A DNA stretch of 64,000 nt from Raphanus sativus (lineage: Eukaryota; Streptophyta; Magnoliopsida; Brassicales; Brassicaceae). The stretch covers positions 22,343,792 to 22,407,791 of the forward strand of contig NC_079511.1 of assembly GCF_000801105.2 (NCBI RefSeq), written 5' to 3'. Position numbers and translations under genes: made by a program. The notes under the pieces were generated by a model, which ran no database searches, was not told the origin of the DNA, and saw nothing but the letters and a program-made list of their open reading frames with translations. Shown here piece after piece: positions 1 through 11,690 of this stretch; position 1 is the stretch's first letter, and every line of letters begins with the position of its first letter.

Positions 1-818
1 TTATAAAAAAAATAAAAAAAAATTATTTTTTATAGATTCTGATTATTTTCAGATTCAAATTTCTTTATAATTTTTTTTTGTTATTTTTCGATTTTTTTTT
101 TATTTTCAATTTTTTTAATCTTAAATGAAAATGTTCTTTTTTGGAATTTGTTTTTAAAAATGTAAAATTTGGAAGATTTTTGATTTTTAAAAGTAAAAAT
201 AAAATTTTATTTTTAATTTCAATTTCAAAATTAATTTTATAAAAAAATTCTTTATTTTTCAAAATTTTGGAATTTTAAAGACCTTTTAAATTTTTAGAGA
301 ATTTTTTATATTCAAAATCAATACCAAATAAAATTAAACGTGTTTGTTCATACATTAAATGTGCCACTAGCATAGTGGTAAAATACCTTGCCATTTGATC
401 CAAACAACCTGAGTTCGAACCTTAGAGTCTACCTTTTTTATTTTCAAATCAAATAAAACAAAACGAAACCGTTAACGTTGGGTTAACGCTGTTTTAACTC
501 TCATTTAACGGTGTGCTAATTTGGCCAGTCAATCGTAAGTTTCTTAATAATCTAAATAAGTCAACAAAAGTTCAGGTTTTTATTGGCCAGACAAGTATAC
601 AGGTTTTTGTTGGCAATTCCTGCAAAGTTCAGTGTTTTTTTGGCCGATTTCCCATTAATTATGCAAAGCAAAAAACGAAGAGCATTTTCGTGGTGGGTTA
701 ACAACAACTGGATCTTCCATCTATTAAAAGAAACATATTTTACCATGATAATCTTTTTTGGTGCAAATGTTAAAATTCATACCATTTTTTGAGTTTTACA
801 TTGTTGCAAAGCAACTTA
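1..818. other. AT-rich intergenic DNA with one SINE relic
   Basis: No convincing gene is visible. Short reading frames here are Lys/Asn/Phe/Ile-rich by-products of A/T homopolymers. The only recognisable structure is the tRNA-like promoter sequence near 362-435, listed separately. Confidence 0.6.
362..435 (+). repeat. tRNA-derived SINE head (relic)
   Basis: An internal RNA polymerase III promoter pair is visible: a box A-like TAGCATAGTGG near 369 and a box B-like GAGTTCGAACC near 411, spaced as in a tRNA. The flanks do not form a tRNA cloverleaf and a T-run follows. That fits a plant tRNA-derived SINE rather than a functional tRNA gene. No target duplication was identified. Confidence 0.5.
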
Positions 819-1394
819 TTACAGAAAGCAAGAAAAAGAGAGCATGAACACAGGCAGAGAATTAACAAAAAGGATCAACAAACCAAAAATAAAGCTGAAG
901 CAACGAAAGAGCTTGAGAAGGATCCCGGGGAACGGAAAGAAGCCTATCACGCAATGAACAATCGACAAACTTGTAGAAAGCCAGAGGAGAAAGGGAGACA
1001 TTCTTGAAAATGGGAGCGTTACGGTCCTGCCAAAGGTAGTAAACAATGACCTGCAGTATGAATCTAAAGAGCACCTTAACTTGAGAGGAATGAATACCTT
1101 GGTACTGGGAGCACCAAAGGACCACCACCTGCATGTTTTCCGGAGAAGAAGCAATGAATCGACCGCAGAACCTAGACCAAATTCCAACGGCGAATGGGCA
1201 TTCGAAGAAGAGATGCTGGTGAGACTCAGAGCCAACATCACAAAGAACACAGGAGTCAGGAACCTGAAGCACCCAAGACAGTAAGCGATCTCTAGTTGGT
1301 AATCTCGCCAGCATAGCAAGCCAAGTAATAAAAGAACACCGAGGAATCTCCTCCTTGAACCAGGGAACCAAAGGATAATCAGTCGATCATCCAC
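819..1394 (-). pseudogene. LINE retrotransposon 3' fragment (reverse transcriptase zinc-binding domain)
   Basis: A minus-strand frame (862-1371, 169 residues) matches the domain found downstream of reverse transcriptase in plant L1-type non-LTR retrotransposons (zf-RVT). Visible hallmarks are a W-L-A-rich start, a CVLC pair, then HLFFECPFA and an aromatic-rich tail. The Cys-x2-Cys ... His ... Cys spacing is the family signature. The upstream endonuclease and RT are absent, so this is a truncated piece. A second overlapping open frame (819-1394) is its shadow. Nothing suggests host function. Confidence 0.75.
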
Positions 1395-2280
1395 AAAGTT
1401 TTAAATGGCCCATCACCCATGTAAGTATCCATAAATCCAAAAAGATTGCAAGAAACAAAAGAGACGTGTATGTACTTTCTTGAGAAATTTGGATCCATGT
1501 CTATAATAGACCATGAAATTAAGCATATAACCATAAGAAAATTTAGGTTTTATGATATTATGTAATAATTGCCATATTACTTTTGACTTGTACACATTTA
1601 CGTTTGAACAATTTTTTTCCCTTTTACAAATATGTTTTCCCTTCTACTTTTAATTGTTTTTAATTTCTATTAGAACAATTGTTAAACTTTGTATTATACA
1701 TTAATAAACAGAGATTTTTTCTACATAATATATTTTGAAACTTTCAAAGCAAACATATATTTATAAATTTTATACAATATTCCATAAACGCTATATAAAT
1801 CTATACTATCTTACACATACGTATTGTGTAGTCAAATTTTATTTTCAAAAAAATTCATTTTTTTATATGTGCTTCATTCTATTTAGAAATATAGAATATA
1901 AACGTAGTATACAATTTTCTCTTGGGTTTATTGGTGAGATAACCAATTTTGTAGATAAAATTAAGAATATATCACTTGATTTGATATTATTTAATCTCCT
2001 AGCATTTTCTTCTATTTCTTTTGGTTTTATCCATTTTCTAAGAACATCTGTCAATTAAATAAAAACAAATAAAAATTATTGTTAAGAGAGTGGTATCGAC
2101 GATGATGTGACAAAAGTGTTATGATATAAATAGAATAGAACATGGTAAATTGATATAGTTCACATTAATAAAAGCATAAATAGTTTAAATATATTATACT
2201 ATCTATTCCAAAATTAACAAATAGCATAAACATAACTGCTATGACAGACAATTTAGAAATCTAGTATATAATCATTAATT
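1395..2280. other. AT-rich intergenic stretch without a supported gene
   Basis: Open frames on both strands around 1735-2058 are AT-driven. The minus-strand one (1863-2054) has a more protein-like composition, but it has no recognised motif, no clear splice sites and no neighbouring exon that I could join to it. Confidence 0.5.
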
Positions 2281-2282
2281 TT

Positions 2283-2790
2283 AAAAAAGAAATATACTCT
2301 AAACCTAAATATCAACATGTACAAATAGAATAAACAATAAATAGCATAGTATATATTGTTCAATTTTGAAATGTTTACATTTGTAGGGAATGAAGCAATG
2401 CTTACCCCAACCTTAACCCAAAACTTCCATAAACTAAACCCAAAACAGTAATCACTAAACCGTAAAAGGAAATATAAACTCTAATCCAAATATCAAAATA
2501 TGCACATAGTCCATAATATGAAGCATTATCAAAATAAAATAGTAACAAACGAAATAGGATAGTATATATTAATGTTCAAATTTTGAAATGGCTATGATTG
2601 CAAAGAAGAAGTAATGCTTACCCCAAAATTAACTCAAATCTTCCATTAAACTACATTAATCACTTCCCATAAAAGAAAACATAAATCATAACCTAAATAT
2701 CAAAATATGCACATAGCGCATAATATAAAGTATTATCAAAATAGAATAGTAACAAACGAAATAACATTGTACATGTTGTTCAAATAGCAT
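2283..2790. repeat. Degenerate direct tandem repeat, about three units
   Basis: A roughly 180-210 bp unit recurs. The shared core 'aaatatcaa(a/c)atatgcacatag' (variants) occurs near 2303, 2485 and 2695. The companion block 'gcaatgcttaccccaa' occurs near 2394 and 2610, and 'aatagtaacaaacgaaata' near 2538 and 2742. Divergence between units is moderate. No coding capacity is seen. Confidence 0.65.
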
Positions 2791-3410
2791 AGTACAACTG
2801 AAAACTTACATGACAAATGAGGGCACGTCGACCGTAATTTCATCATGATCTGTAGATTTCATCATAAGCAGAGACGACATATGTAGTAGAGATTATGGAT
2901 TTGGGTTGGTAGTGGTGGCTATGGTGATGATAGCTCAATGATGAATGTGAATATGAATGAGGTGATTATAATTATGAAAAGATGAGATATTGATTATAGA
3001 AAAAGAAGTGGTGATTAAAGACACCATAAATACAAAATACAAAGTAGAGTCGTTGATGAGGGTTAAGAGGATAAGGCGGTGGATGGAAGAAGAGTGATGG
3101 TAGATGATAATCGAAGAAGAAGAAGAAAAAATATATATTTTCTCTTTCATTAACCGGTAACTAAAAAGGTAATATAGTATATATTTCATAAATAATGGAA
3201 GTACTTTTTTGGTTATATAGTTAATTATGGATTGTTTTGTGGTTATACATCCCAATTTCTCTTTTCTCTTTCTCCCACCCCTATATGCTGAACAACACTT
3301 TTTCCCCATTTTTTGTCCTCTTTCTTTTCTTCCTTGCATTCTTCATCTTCCTTCTCTTTTTGTCTCTTCCTTTATGATGTGTTATTGACTTGATTATTCT
3401 GTACTATCTA
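2791..3410. other. Intergenic, no gene supported
   Basis: The sequence includes purine-rich and TC-rich tracts near 3060-3130 and 3250-3370. A minus-strand open frame (2935-3339) is low-complexity (Ser, Ile and His repeats) and is not credible as a gene. Confidence 0.5.
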
Positions 3411-3420
3411 TTTACAAAAT

Positions 3421-4257
3421 AGGGTTGGGCAAATAAACCGAACCTGAAAATTCGAATCGAATTCGATCTGGTAAATATGAATCCGAACCGACCTGAACTC
3501 TACATAAATATCGAATGGATTTTGTTTTATGATATTTCGGGTTATGGGTATTATCCGAACTGAACCCGAATCTAAATGGATATCTGATAAAACCCAAACA
3601 TTCAAAATCTCAGAAAGATCTTGTACCGAACATGATCTCAATTCCTAATATGTATTCAAACTACATTAAAATATATTGAACATCTAAAATACTTATCTAT
3701 TACATGAAGATTGGTGGTTCTATTACACGAAGGTTGATGGTTAAAGATGATTGTTGAATTTTGAAATATTTAGATTTAGATTTTGTTTTCATTAAACAAC
3801 ATTTCTCATTTCATGAGAACATGATTTTTGTTTATGTTTTCATTTATTTGGTTTTTTATCAATAAATATGTTTTTCGTTTGTTTGATTTGAATGATCATT
3901 GTTGATGTTCTTTTCTTATTTTTGAATCGATTTTACTTATTTTTTTGTTACAACAAGGTACATAATAAGGTATTTGAAACCCGATAAAAACCGATGATAT
4001 TTATGTTTTGGTTACAAAGTAGGTACAAATCATATATTTTAAACCGAATAACCGATTGGGATTCGAATCCGAAAGTACATTGAGTTGTACCGGTTCTTTG
4101 AAGATTTATTAATCTTGACCCAAACACAATAGAACCTGAACCGGTGCCGAACCAAACTTTCAAATAATCCGTATGAGACAGATTTTAATAAATCCGAAAA
4201 ACCAAAATTCGATTGGATAAAACCGAAATTCGATTGAGACCATGAATGCCCAAGCCT
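3421..4257. mobile_element. Non-autonomous hAT-like DNA transposon with intact ends
   Basis: Left end AGGGTTGGGCA and right end TGCCCAAGCCT form an 11-bp terminal inverted repeat with one mismatch. The flanks carry a perfect direct repeat tttacaaaat (3411-3420 and 4258-4267). hAT target duplications are 8 bp; the extra bases may be chance, or the element may be MULE-like (9-11 bp). The interior is made of degenerate accga/cggtt and tcggat-type short repeats common in crucifer non-autonomous elements, with no transposase. Reading frames inside it are incidental. Confidence 0.75.
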
Positions 4258-4437
4258 TTTACAAAATATAGTATAGCATAATATCACACAATACATTAGA
4301 TAGTCACACACAAAGAAATAAAGATAAATTATCACTCTTATCATTGCATGGCTAATTCCTAATTGTTTTTCCACAATAGTTATTCTATAGATTCACCAAA
4401 CTCACTTTCTTTCCTTTTTATTGTTAAAAGATAAGTT

Positions 4438-5250
4438 TCAGAGAGAACAAAACTTAGGTTCACCCTTTGATAATCAACCAAAGTATCACATAGATTAATA
4501 TTTAAAAAATATTAAATATCATTTTAACAAAATTAAAATAGTTAAAAAATAAATAATGTTAATTTTAACGATGCTGACACCGCTAACTAAACCCTAAATC
4601 CAAACTCTAGACCCTAAACCCAAATTCTAAATCCTAAAACCAAATACAAACCTTATACCCTAAATATTACATCCAAGTTCTAACCTCTAAACCCAAATCA
4701 TATACCCTAAACTCAAACTCTAGACCCTAAACCCAAACCGTAAATCTTAAACTCAAACCCTATACCCTAAACCCAAACCCTAGACCGTAAATGTCTGGAT
4801 TAATGTTGATGTTGTTTCTTTAGAAATTAAAGTTAGAAATTAAGGTTTAGGTTTAGAGTTCAGGGTTTGGGTTTACGGTCTAAGATTTGGGTATAAGATA
4901 TAGGATTCAGGTTTGGGGTCTAGATTTTGGGATAAGGGGTTATGGTTTAGGTTTAGGGTTTATGATTTGAGTTTATAATCTAGGATTTGGGTTTAGAGTA
5001 TAGGGTATGAGTTTAGGATTTAAGGTTTAGGGTCTACAGTTTGAGTTTAAAGTTTAATTGGCAGAGTTAGCATCAGTAAAATTGACACTATTTTGTTTTT
5101 TTATTTAAAGTTTTTTTGTTTTTTTTTTAAAAAAAAATTAATCTTTGTTAGTTATTAATCTATATAACACTTTGGTTGGTTATTAGAGAGGATGTGAATT
5201 CAAAGGCTCACCCTAGGGAAGGAACCTACGTTTTGTTCTTTTAGAGACAT
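4438..5250. mobile_element. Foldback element made of telomere-like repeats
   Basis: The outer arms are inverted: agaacaaaac-taggtt near 4444-4460 matches the reverse complement near 5220-5242, and ataatcaaccaaag near 4470 matches ctttggttggttat near 5170-5183. Inside, about 230 bp of degenerate CCCTAAA-type repeats (4580-4800) faces about 230 bp of TTTAGGG-type repeats (4830-5060), so the whole unit can fold into a long hairpin. No coding region and no clear target duplication were found. Confidence 0.65.
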
Positions 5251-5439
5251 GCATGCACTTATTAGGCTCTACAAAGAAGGAAGTGACGTGAAAGCCAAAC
5301 GCATATGTAGCGGTTTCAATTCCGACTGGTTTGGTTCGGTCCAACCCAATCCCACTAAGCCCGACAGAAATAATTTAGACTTAGAATTCAAAGCTTGATT
5401 TTTAGAGGGCCATAGAGTTCTTTGGGTTTTTGGGTTTTT

Positions 5440-5610
5440 CAAAAAGTAATTTGTTATTGTTACTTCTATATTATTAATACATTTGAATTTCCATAAGAAA
5501 ACAGTATTACTTTTTGAATTTCCATAAGAAAACAGTAATTTGTAATTTTTTATTGTTACTTCTATATTATTAATACATTTGAATTTCCATAAGAAAACAG
5601 TATTACTTTT
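5440..5610. repeat. Local tandem duplication, about 100-bp unit
   Basis: The block beginning attgttacttctatatta and ending gaaaacagtattac occurs twice (near 5455 and 5554). A partial third copy of its 3' half lies between them. The copies are almost identical, so the duplication is recent. Confidence 0.8.
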
Positions 5611-8600
5611 TTTTTTTTAAAAAATATGTATGTTTTAAATACATATTATAAAAAAAATATTTAATAAAATTTAGATAAACAAATATAAATTAAAATTTAT
5701 GATAAAATTTATGATAACTAGGGTCAGATGTTTATAATTTTTTTTTTAAATATGTTATACATAAAAGAAGATGGTACATTTTCAAAATTTAAAATGCGAC
5801 ACTTGTAATGATCAAACAATAAGGTGCATTAACAATTTCCATGTTTGTTTTATTAGAGTTCGGATCAAAATATTAAAATAATATGTAAATATCAATAATG
5901 GTTTTGATTGCAAGAATGATAATATTTAAACTAAATAAGTTTAGCCTCAAAGGTTTAATTTTTTGAGACTTATAAAACTAAATCAAAACCCGATAAATCT
6001 TTAAGACCGTACTTCGACAATAATTAACACTAGGTGATTTTTCCGTGCTTATGGACGGATATAAATATTTATAAAATAAAATTATAATAATTTATTTCTA
6101 TATATTTTAATTTTAAATTAATTTATAATTTTATGCGTAATTTATATTAATAATATTACAATACTTTAATTAGACATATGATTTTAGATATGTTATATTT
6201 AGTCGATTTTTTTAAATTCGATTTAATTATCATTTAGGTATATTAGATTACATTTATTTCTCTGAATTCAACTATAATATTTTATTCTAAATATATTAAA
6301 ACTTTTATAAATTTTTTTATTTGCATTTAAGTTGGTTGTTGTCTTCCTTAATTTTAATATAATCTATTATTTTAGATATAAGGTTGATTAGTCGAATCAC
6401 TCATATTGTGAGTATATTGAATTACATATATTCTTTCAAATTCACTAAAATATAAATTTTTTATTTTTTATGGTTTACGTGGTTGGACTAATAAAATAAG
6501 TATCTAGGCTCTGTTTAGTAAAAATCCAATTGATAATTAATATGTAATATATAAATAAATAAATATATATATATATAGTTAAGTTAAATCAAATTAATTT
6601 GTTTTATCGTTTAAATGTGCATGTATGATCATAATATTTATCAAATTAATGTTCATTTTACTATATATATATTAGAAAACAAAACGATGATCAATAGGAA
6701 GTTACGTACATACGTAATTGATACGTTTTTGCAAGCTCATGAACTCATATCAATATTTATAATAATTAAAATATTTTATAAATTCTAAATAATTTTATGT
6801 CTTAGATTTATTGAAAAGTAAACTAAAGTTTATTTTAAATAATCTAAAAAAGAGAATTCATATTTACTTTGGTATTTTAATTATGGTTATATTAAACTCC
6901 ACAAACACAAAAACATAAAATTTAAAATAAAATTTAATATTAGGAAAACATATAATTGTAATAATGAAAAATATAATATATCTACCTCGTTAAAGTATAT
7001 AGTGCTATGCTATTTAAAATATTTTATAATTATTTGATCAAAAGATGTTTATTGTTAAAATGATAATTTTTAATATATCTTAAAATAAGCAGTAAAAATT
7101 GTGATTTTATTTCAGAAATCATATTATACAAGTAAAATATATTTTATAGATATTGTTTCTATAATTGAAAGATATTATCGTCTAAATATATGAAAAATAA
7201 ATAAAACATTTCAATAATACTAATTATAAATCATTTTTAGTGAATTAAACATATATCAGTTTATGTTACTTAATTATTTTATGTAATCATCTAAGAAAAT
7301 AGATAGATATATCAAAAATATTTCTATTTTTTTTACAATATATATTTGTATTGTTTAAAATTATGTTTTAAAATAAATAATATTTTTCTAATATCAAGAT
7401 TATCTTTCTGAAATTTTTTTTATGAAATCACATTATATACAAATATATATTTTTCATCTAAGAAATAATAGATATAAAGCAAGTATTTTATTACTTGAAA
7501 ATTATACTTTATGTTATTTAAAAATATTTCTAAAATAGAATATTACTATCTTGTGAAATTTCCTTTTTAATGAAATTATATTATATATACATGTATTTTC
7601 GTTTTTAAATTTGATTTCTAAAATTTATAAGTGTTTCCTTTTATAATATATATGTTATACGGAAATTTTAAAAAGGAAACTAAATAAAAATAATAATAGT
7701 ATTTAAATATAATATTTTTAATTCATTAAAAGTATCAGTGTAATTAACCTTTGCAAAAACTAACGTGAATGTGATACATTGAAAATTGACTTCTCAGATA
7801 ATATTATAGAAATGTCTACGTTTATAGATGTTAAATGATTTCTCGTTGTATAGACATTTGAATCCTCCTAAGCTCTATATATATTCTTGTTTCCTGTTTT
7901 CACATCACTGAATACGTAAAGCACTAAGAACAAGTGTTCTTCAATGTATTTTTTTTTATTTTTATTTTTGTAAAAGTGTACAATTCGTTGATTACAAAGT
8001 ATTATAAAAAAATCGTTCATACTATTTTTTTTCTTTCTCACCGTACTAGCAATACTTGAATCCAATTGTAATGATTTTCATTAATTTAAAAATATTTTAG
8101 TTAATATATCTCCAATTTTAGGAAAATGGTTTATTATTAGCACACTGAGTCAGCGGTCAACATATACCCAAACTATAGGATAACTATGGCACACGTATTT
8201 GTATTTATCTGGAAGTTGGTTTTCTAACATTTTTTGTAATTATCATAATTAGAATGTATTGATTTGGTATTTTTTTCTACATTTGTTTATTATTCTCCTA
8301 ATATTGGAGATTTAATTTTGATAGTTTAAATGGAAACTTAACATTTTCATAAGCGAATCCATCAACTTTGGAAAAAATCTCAATGTAAACTTTGTTTTCT
8401 TATTTTGAATTATAATTTCTTTATTTTTATATAAGAATATTTAAAGGCTAATACTATTTAGCTTAGCATTACGTCATGTTATTATGAAACAAATCCATTT
8501 GTAGGGTAATATCTACATATATTATTTTCCAAATATTTCCTGGTTTATTTTTTTCATTTTCACTTTTAATTAATCATTATCTGGAACTATCAGATTTTAC

Positions 8601-8625
8601 AGGGTTTTTTTGTTCAGGGTTGTGA
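5611..8625. other. Very AT-rich intergenic DNA
   Basis: No gene is supported over about 3 kb. The only structured sites seen are a Helitron-type 3' terminus at 6030 (listed separately) and short TA tracts near 6570 and 6664. The last few hundred bases are the upstream region of the CML gene. Confidence 0.55.
6030..6060 (-). mobile_element. Helitron 3' terminus (element lies to the right)
   Basis: Read on the minus strand, the sequence has a short hairpin with CCGT/ACGG arms, about ten bases, then CTAG followed by host T (A at 6029 on the plus strand). This is the diagnostic Helitron 3' end. I could not assign its 5' TC terminus; the body would lie somewhere in the AT-rich DNA after 6060. Confidence 0.55.
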
Positions 8626-8627
8626 AA

Positions 8628-8660
8628 ACTCTATAAATACTAGACCATAGAGTGTTGAAT
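8628..8660 (+). promoter_or_regulatory. TATA box of the CML gene
   Basis: The sequence ctctataaatac at about 8629-8640 lies some 70-80 bp before the start codon. The AC-rich leader after it (8660-8709) is typical of a plant 5' UTR. Confidence 0.65.
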
Positions 8661-8709
8661 TTCACACGCTCATAAACAAAGAAAAATCTAAAACAAATAT
8701 AATAAGAAA

Positions 8710-9117
8710 ATGTCTGCAAAGCAGATCTTCCATAAGTTCGACAAGAACAACGATGGCAAGCTCTCACTGGCCGAGTTCCGTGAAGCGGCTCTTGCTTTCT
8801 CTAAGAACATTCCTGATGAAGAAATCACAAGTATGTTCAAGGAATTTGACGTGGATGGTGACGGTGAGCTTGACGCTGGCGAGTTTACTTTGTGCATTAA
8901 TAACATGTTGAAGGAAGCTTTTGATTTTTGTGATACTGACGGTGACGGAAAGGTAACAGCAAGTGCGTTCCATGCAGCCATGACTGGGCTTGGGGAGGAG
9001 TTCACAGAAGAAAAATGTGCAGAGATGGTTCAAGCCGTGGATGCAGATGGTGATGGTTATCTGAGCTTTGAGGAATTTATGGTTATGATCATTTGGCGAG
9101 TTTTAAGAAATGAGTGA
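8710..9117 (+). CDS. Calmodulin-like EF-hand protein (CML), intact
   Basis: This single-exon gene encodes 135 residues, nearly all of it four EF-hands. Loops lie at residues 11-22 (starts DKNNDG, ends E22), 47-58 (DVDGDG, E58), 75-86 (DTDGDG) and 111-122 (DADGDG, E122). The third loop ends in Ala86 instead of the bidentate Glu, so it should bind calcium weakly or not at all. There is no transit peptide or lipidation signal, so a soluble cytosolic or nuclear calcium sensor is expected. The length and compact N-terminus fit the small plant CML proteins (roughly 135-150 residues). The start is the first ATG after a good TATA box and leader. Codon use is normal, unlike the surrounding AT-rich DNA. 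I cannot assign the exact CML number. Confidence 0.9.
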   Translation: MSAKQIFHKFDKNNDGKLSLAEFREAALAFSKNIPDEEITSMFKEFDVDGDGELDAGEFTLCINNMLKEAFDFCDTDGDGKVTASAFHAAMTGLGEEFTEEKCAEMVQAVDADGDGYLSFEEFMVMIIWRVLRNE

Positions 9118-9488
9118 TATATGAGTGGTCTGCTTGCTTATAAAACAATGTTTGCTTATCCTTATTGATGTGTATTGTCATCGGTTCAGAGTTTTCTCGA
9201 CCGTTTCTTGTCTTTAAAAATAATTTCAAGTGCATGCTGTTAAATACTGCACGTGCCATAAACTCATTCTTCCTCATAAACTCATTCTTACTCAACTGCC
9301 ATCATTTACTAGCATGCAGTAAGAAGCATGATATGCATGTGGCTCCAGTTCCATGGATCCTTTGAAAATTTTGGAAAACTCTAAATGCTTTCTACTTTAA
9401 GAAAACTTTATCTGACACTGAATCAATCTTCTCTATGGAGTTCTAACTCCGAAATTCTAAGAACATATATATATATATATAAACCAAA

Positions 9489-9565
9489 TGGTAGTAATCT
9501 AGTGGTAATCTCTTCAGACTTGGTGTATATCCAAATCAGTTATGGGTTTGATTCTTCTTTAAACT
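9489..9565 (+). repeat. tRNA-derived SINE relic
   Basis: A box A-like TAATCTAGTGGTAA is followed about 50 bp later by a box B-like GGGTTTGATTC, then by a TA-rich tail. The arrangement matches a degraded tRNA-related SINE head. Confidence 0.4.
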
Positions 9566-9574
9566 AAATTATCA

Positions 9575-9576
<2 letters not shown>

Positions 9577-9631
<55 letters not shown>
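9577..9631. repeat. (TA)n microsatellite
   Basis: An uninterrupted TA run of about 54 bp follows the SINE-like sequence. It is likely polymorphic between accessions. Confidence 0.95.
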
Positions 9632-9633
<2 letters not shown>

Positions 9634-10781
9634 GTAATTACCGGAACTCAACCAAAACATCTAAACTCTGGATATACACACATGTCTTTTCTTTTGGAAC
9701 TCTGAATCTAAAACCCCCATTACAGGTGGTCTAAGGCTTGAGAAATCATATGGTTCCACCTGCAAAAGTCACTATGCTATAGATCCCCAATGCCACAAAA
9801 GAACCTCTAAAATATCCCCTTAACCACCTCAAATACTCTCTCTCCTCCCCTCTGGATCACCCCACCCACTCCTCTCCTTCGGACCACGTCGTGTACTTTG
9901 CTATGATTAGAGAACGGTTCCAACTTCTCGGAGTTTGATAACGTTGCCACTACTACATTTATTGTGTGTCAAAATGGTTAACTTAAACAACAAAAATGTT
10001 TTCGACGAAATAAAATGATTTTATCAATCCGTAAGCTAACGAAACAAAAAAATAGTAACTTGGAGAAAAACGATCCAAACAATAACAGAGAACAGTGGTG
10101 GCTTTAACTTGAAGGGGTTCATCTTCTACTGTGCACGGTTATTTCATTTTTTGTTAGATTTGCATAAGATGACTTTTTCGTTTCTTCTAATGTCTTTATA
10201 AACTGTATGATACCGTATCTTACATAGGATAATATAAGATGTATAGGTTGTAGGGGTAGTGTTGGGTCATAAAAAACAGGGCATTTGCTTGATTTGTTTT
10301 TGTTGGCATATACGACCTAAATTCTCCTTTTAGTATAATATCGAATTCAACGAATCAATCAGTTTTATTTCCTCGAATCTGGTACCATCAGAATAACTAT
10401 CTTTGTCATTGATGCATGGTTCTTCTTACTGTTTTCTCTCAGTTTTGGTTTTCACATCATCGTTTATATTTTGCTATTTCTTGTTCTAGTTAATTTTGCT
10501 TTGTTATATTGATTAGAAAGTCTGCAGTGCACCTCCATTATTAATCACATAACGTAATCCAATGCGTATTATACAAACAGTTAACGTGCTATATCCGAGG
10601 GAAACATACGTTATCAGGGTTTAAATGTATATCCTTAATTTTCCATCACAAATGGTATAATTTTAAGATTTATTAGAAAATTAATATCTCAAAAATTGAT
10701 CCAATAATCTATTTTAAATTTCTTTTGTTTAACCTGGTCTTACTAGCAAAACAACTATGAAGGCTAATTCAATACTATGAT

Positions 10782-11690
10782 TTGTTGGTAGCTAGAGTTT
10801 TGAGAGAAAGATACTACATAATAAGTTCGCTTTTACGGACAATATCTGCAAATAGTCCTTCATACATGTCGACAAATATTTCAGCACCCCGAAAACTATT
10901 GGTGTTGGAAATCAGACAAAAGGCACACTCGGAATATGAGGTCAAAGTATGGAAGATCCGTGGATACCTACAATACCAGCTAGGCCGGCTCACTCCTTAG
11001 CTCCAACTTTACAAACCGAATATGAGAGAGTGACTTCATTAATCAGGAATCAAAAGAATGGTAGGTTGGACTATTGGAGAATTATGTGATCCTTGAAGAT
11101 ATACCTTTCAAAAGGAGTTTGGCCATAAACTCAGCTCATCGCCGTGACACATTATGTTGGATTTACACTAAGAATGGTCAATACACGGTTAAATCAGAAT
11201 ATTAGATGGCACACAATTTATTGAAAATGAGGAAGTGAAAGAGGTACTAGAGAAATTATTAGTGCAGGAACATCATGGACATTTCCAGCCGATACTAGTT
11301 GGCAGTCAATGGGGGTTTACCATAGTTTGCTATATCGATGGCGCTTGGAAAGAGCAAGATGTATTCACCGGTCATGGTTAGTATTGTCGTAAGATGAATT
11401 CGAATGACGTTACGATAGGGGCAATGAATCTTCGACGGAGTCTATCACCTTTACAAGTAGAATGTGAAGTATTGAAGTGCATGCAGACCCTGTATTTCTT
11501 AGATGTAGTATTTGTAACAAATTGTTCTCAACTGATGAATATGGTATCGTCACCTGAAGAATGGCCAGAGAAGAGTTTGCACACGGTGCGAGAAGTTCTC
11601 TTTCAACTATGTTATATGTTGATTCTCTGTCTCCGTCTTGATTATCTGAACTGGTGATTTCTTAGTAGAATAGCTTTTATTGTAAAAAAA
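10782..11690 (+). pseudogene. Decayed LINE retrotransposon 3' region
   Basis: The conceptual translation in shifting frames resembles the segment after reverse transcriptase in plant L1-type LINEs. It opens with LLVARVL..RYY, then S-P-S-Y and a KVW segment. Near 11120-11200 there is a WIYTKNGQYTVKS-like stretch. Near 11515 an NCSQL..MVSSPEEWP stretch matches the C-terminal RNase H-like region. A run of A (11683-11690) ends the fragment. Several stops and frameshifts break it (10782-11000 and 11394-11657 are the longest open pieces). It is an old, inactive insertion, unrelated to the minus-strand LINE piece at 819-1394. Confidence 0.65.

Larger units (their letters stand above)
9118..10781. 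other. Intergenic; SINE relic and microsatellite only
   Basis: The 3' flank of the CML gene is followed by the SINE relic near 9489, a long TA run, and about 1.1 kb (9632-10781) in which I see no gene. Confidence 0.5.

Noticed and set aside
362..435. Possible functional tRNA gene from box A and box B matches
   Set aside because: The acceptor and anticodon arms do not pair and no cloverleaf can be drawn; a SINE head fits better. The same applies to the matches near 9489, 15700 and 16370.
1735..2058. 107-residue plus-strand frame and the 63-residue minus-strand frame inside it
   Set aside because: Composition follows AT content, there is no motif or promoter signal, and no adjoining exon could be found.
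2935..3339. 134-residue minus-strand reading frame
   Set aside because: It consists of low-complexity Ser, Ile and His runs from purine-rich DNA and has no domain or splice context.
4580..5060. Interstitial telomere marking a chromosome fusion
   Set aside because: The repeats are degenerate and arranged as two opposed blocks inside inverted arms, which suits a foldback element rather than fused telomeres.
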